Source: Pseudomonadota bacterium (GTDB lineage: Bacteria > Pseudomonadota > Gammaproteobacteria > Burkholderiales > Rhodocyclaceae). From it: 38,510 nt of DNA. The translations under genes and the position numbers were made by a program. The notes under the pieces were generated by a model. That model was not told the origin of the DNA, made no database searches, and saw only the letters and a program-made list of their open reading frames with translations. This document shows, piece after piece, positions 36,869 to 38,510 of this stretch. The stretch lies in NCBI GenBank assembly GCA_018262095.1, contig JAGTRW010000040.1, positions 1 to 38,510 of the forward strand. Direction: 5' to 3'. Position 1 is the stretch's first letter. Every line of letters starts with the position of its first letter.

Positions 36869-37601
36869 GATCAGCGTCCTCGGTCTGCTGCTCGGTATCG
36901 TCGCGATCATCGGCGGACAGATTCTCGAAGGCGGCAATGTCGGTTCGTTGTCACAGCCGACCGCGCTGCTCATCGTGCTCGGCGGAACGATGGGGGCGGT
37001 GATGCTGCAGAGCCCCTACGCCACCTTCATGCGCGGCGTGCGCATGGTGCGCTGGGTGTGGTATCCGCCGGTCGTCGATTACCGCCTGTTGATCAAGCAG
37101 ATTTCGAACTGGAGCCAGGTTTCGCGGCGCGAGGGCTTGCTGGCGCTGGAAAACGTGATCAATCAGTTGCGCGATGATTTTGCGCGCAAGGGGCTGCAAT
37201 TGCTGGTCGACGGCGCCGAGCCGGAGCGCTTGCGCGAAGTGCTTGAGGTCGAGATCAGCACCTTCGAGGAGGAAATGAAGTTGTCGGCGAGGATCTGGGA
37301 AGCGGCGGGCGGCTATTCGCCGACGATCGGCATCCTGGGCGCGGTGCTCGGTCTGATCCACGTCATGGAGAACCTCTCCGATCCGTCCAAGCTGGGCGCC
37401 GGAATTGCCGTCGCTTTTGTCGCGACGATCTACGGGGTGGGTCTGGCCAATCTGGTTTTTCTGCCGATGGCCAACAAGCTCAAGGCGCATATCAATCGCC
37501 TGGTGGTGCAGCGTGAAATGATCGTCGATGGGCTGGTCGGCATCGCCAACGGCGACAACCCGCGCATCATCGAAAGCCGTCTTCAGGGCTACGTCTTCTA
37601 G
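36861..37601 (+). CDS. motC: Second stator protein MotC (MotA paralog)
   Basis: The 246-residue MotA/ExbB-type protein has four helices (about 4-22, 33-52, 150-170, 183-205) and a cytosolic loop. It is shorter than the E. coli-like MotA in this window and belongs to the MotC/PomA-like side of the family, which follows fliA in pseudomonads. The sequence GGYSPTIGILGAVLGLIHVMENLSDPSKLG is typical. It starts inside fliA (overlap 8 bases). With MotD it forms a second proton stator, which in Pseudomonas aeruginosa supports swarming and movement under load. Confidence 0.94.
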   Translation: MDKISVLGLLLGIVAIIGGQILEGGNVGSLSQPTALLIVLGGTMGAVMLQSPYATFMRGVRMVRWVWYPPVVDYRLLIKQISNWSQVSRREGLLALENVINQLRDDFARKGLQLLVDGAEPERLREVLEVEISTFEEEMKLSARIWEAAGGYSPTIGILGAVLGLIHVMENLSDPSKLGAGIAVAFVATIYGVGLANLVFLPMANKLKAHINRLVVQREMIVDGLVGIANGDNPRIIESRLQGYVF

Positions 37602-37604
37602 ACC

Positions 37605-38408
37605 ATGGCCCGTCGTCGTCGCCACGATCGTCGATACTCAGACGAAGTCAACAACCACGAGCGTTGGCTGGTGTCGTACGCCGATTTCATCACCCTGTTG
37701 TTTGCCTTCTTCGTCGTGATGTACGCGCTGTCTACGGTCAACGAAGGCAAGTACCGGATCTTGAGCGAATCAATGGTCAGCGCCTTTCGCAATGTCCCGA
37801 TCAACGCCGCGTCCGATCGGCCGATCGTCGTGATGCCGCCGATCCCCGCGGCGCAGAAGGCCAGTGCGGCAGTCAAGACGCCGGACGCCAGCAAACAGAA
37901 GCAGCGCGATAAAATGCGCAACGTCGCCAAGGACATCCTTGCCGTCATGGCGCCGCTGATCGAACAGGGCAAGGTGCGGGTGCTCGAAACCAGTCGCGGC
38001 GTGACCATCGAGATCAACGACAGCATCCTGTTTTCGCCCGGGCAAGCGTTGCTCCAGCCGGCGCTGGTCAAGGCAATGCGCGCGATTGCCGAGGTCCTGG
38101 CGCCGACCGATTTTCCGATCACCATCGAGGGGCATACCGACAATGTGCCGATCAATACCGCGCAGTTCCCGTCCAACTGGGAGCTCTCGGCGGTTCGTGC
38201 GACGACGGTGCTGCGCCTGTTCGCCGATGCCGGCGTCGCCGGCGATCGCTTGACGGCAATCGGCTATGCCGATACCCGTCCGGTCGAACCCAACGTGCTG
38301 GCCGATGGCCGGGCGCGCAATCGTCGGGTCACGATCCTGATCGACTCGATGGTTCCGGAAAAAGGCCAAGAGGTCGGCCTCGCCACGCAGGCGCCGTCGG
38401 CGCCGTAG
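37605..38408 (+). CDS. motD: Second stator protein MotD (MotB paralog)
   Basis: The 267-residue product has an Arg-rich cytosolic N-terminus, one membrane helix (about 26-46) with proton-binding D27 in YADFITLLFAFFVVMYA, and a C-terminal OmpA-like peptidoglycan-binding domain (about 125-250; IEGHTDNVPI, NWELSAVRATTVL, NRRVTILI). The gene begins 3 bases after motC. The ribosome binding site is poor (AGGG 14 bases upstream), so translation may depend on motC. Sequence and position fit MotD rather than the MotB at 22.8 kb. Confidence 0.94.
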   Translation: MARRRRHDRRYSDEVNNHERWLVSYADFITLLFAFFVVMYALSTVNEGKYRILSESMVSAFRNVPINAASDRPIVVMPPIPAAQKASAAVKTPDASKQKQRDKMRNVAKDILAVMAPLIEQGKVRVLETSRGVTIEINDSILFSPGQALLQPALVKAMRAIAEVLAPTDFPITIEGHTDNVPINTAQFPSNWELSAVRATTVLRLFADAGVAGDRLTAIGYADTRPVEPNVLADGRARNRRVTILIDSMVPEKGQEVGLATQAPSAP

Positions 38409-38412
38409 TTGG

Positions 38413-38509
38413 CTAGCAACTAAGGGAGACCCCCCGGCTCTGCCGGGGAGGCAGTAAAAGTTTGACGTATTCGGGGTTGTCCATCACAGAAACTTCCAAT
38501 CGTGAGCCG
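38413..38509 (-). other. Possible 3' end of a gene entering from the right edge
   Basis: The minus strand is open from the window edge to a stop at 38413, 31 codons before the stop. It reads as a short coding-like peptide, with a possible ATG start partway (MDNPEYVKLLLPPRQ). Its C-terminal part lies over a GC hairpin, CCCCGGC-TCT-GCCGGGG at 38432-38448. Hairpins like this often end insertion sequences, but with 100 bases I cannot identify one. The hairpin could also terminate the flhB-motD operon; it has no T tract. Confidence 0.25.
38432..38448 (+). terminator. GC hairpin after motD
   Basis: A perfect 7-bp stem, CCCCGGC and GCCGGGG, surrounds a TCT loop 24 bases after the motD stop. There is no T tract on either strand. 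It may be a weak end of the flagellar operon or a border of an element that continues beyond the window. Confidence 0.4.
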
Positions 38510-38510
38510 C

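Overview
The window is GC-rich, gene-dense proteobacterial chromosome. The two polar-type flagellar and chemotaxis runs, the CopK-like protein, the DUF4124-like proteins and the sequence style of FlhF, FlhG and FliA point to a betaproteobacterium, most likely of the Rhodocyclales (Dechloromonas, Azonexus or Accumulibacter kind). This is inference from gene content and remembered families; no 16S rRNA or database search is available.

Left part (1-21.8 kb): unlinked housekeeping and accessory genes in short units. PEP carboxylase (ppc) is flanked on both sides by copies of one dispersed repeat. A 666-bp gene-poor stretch with a perfect 20-bp palindrome follows. Next come a CopK-like periplasmic protein, a convergent OmpR-type regulator and a divergent hybrid histidine kinase. 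Then: penicillin-binding protein 1C; a methyl-accepting chemotaxis protein; a cupin gene and an AraC regulator whose 3' ends overlap; an SDR oxidoreductase with a ketopantoate-reductase-family gene; a membrane-anchored lipase-like hydrolase; and two tandem paralogous secreted proteins that share a nearly identical DNA block. A minus-strand unit follows, encoding a CDF metal transporter, a divergent FeoB without FeoA, and a protein of unknown function. A TonB-like gene and a NUDIX gene, convergent to each other, close this part.

Right part (21.9-38.4 kb): one plus-strand motility block. motA-motB-cheR-cheB is followed by two cheV paralogs, cheY, cheZ and cheA, ending at a strong intrinsic terminator. 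After a short AT-rich promoter island come flhB-flhA-flhF-flhG-fliA-motC-motD, mostly overlapping by 4-8 nt. The block encodes two stator pairs (MotAB and MotCD), the export gate (FlhA, FlhB), the placement and number regulators (FlhF, FlhG), the flagellar sigma factor (FliA) and most of a chemotaxis phosphorelay. No cheW or cheD is present, so these must lie elsewhere or be replaced (CheV has a CheW domain).

I did not find a clearly new defence or mobile system. The most unusual points are a CopK-like protein that has lost almost all the methionines expected to bind Cu(I), a CheZ with two extra FliM-like motifs in an extended N-terminus, a receiver-less CheB together with a CheA that seems to lack P2, the FeoA-less FeoB and CDF unit, the gene-conversion-like block in the tandem secreted proteins, and the repeats around ppc.
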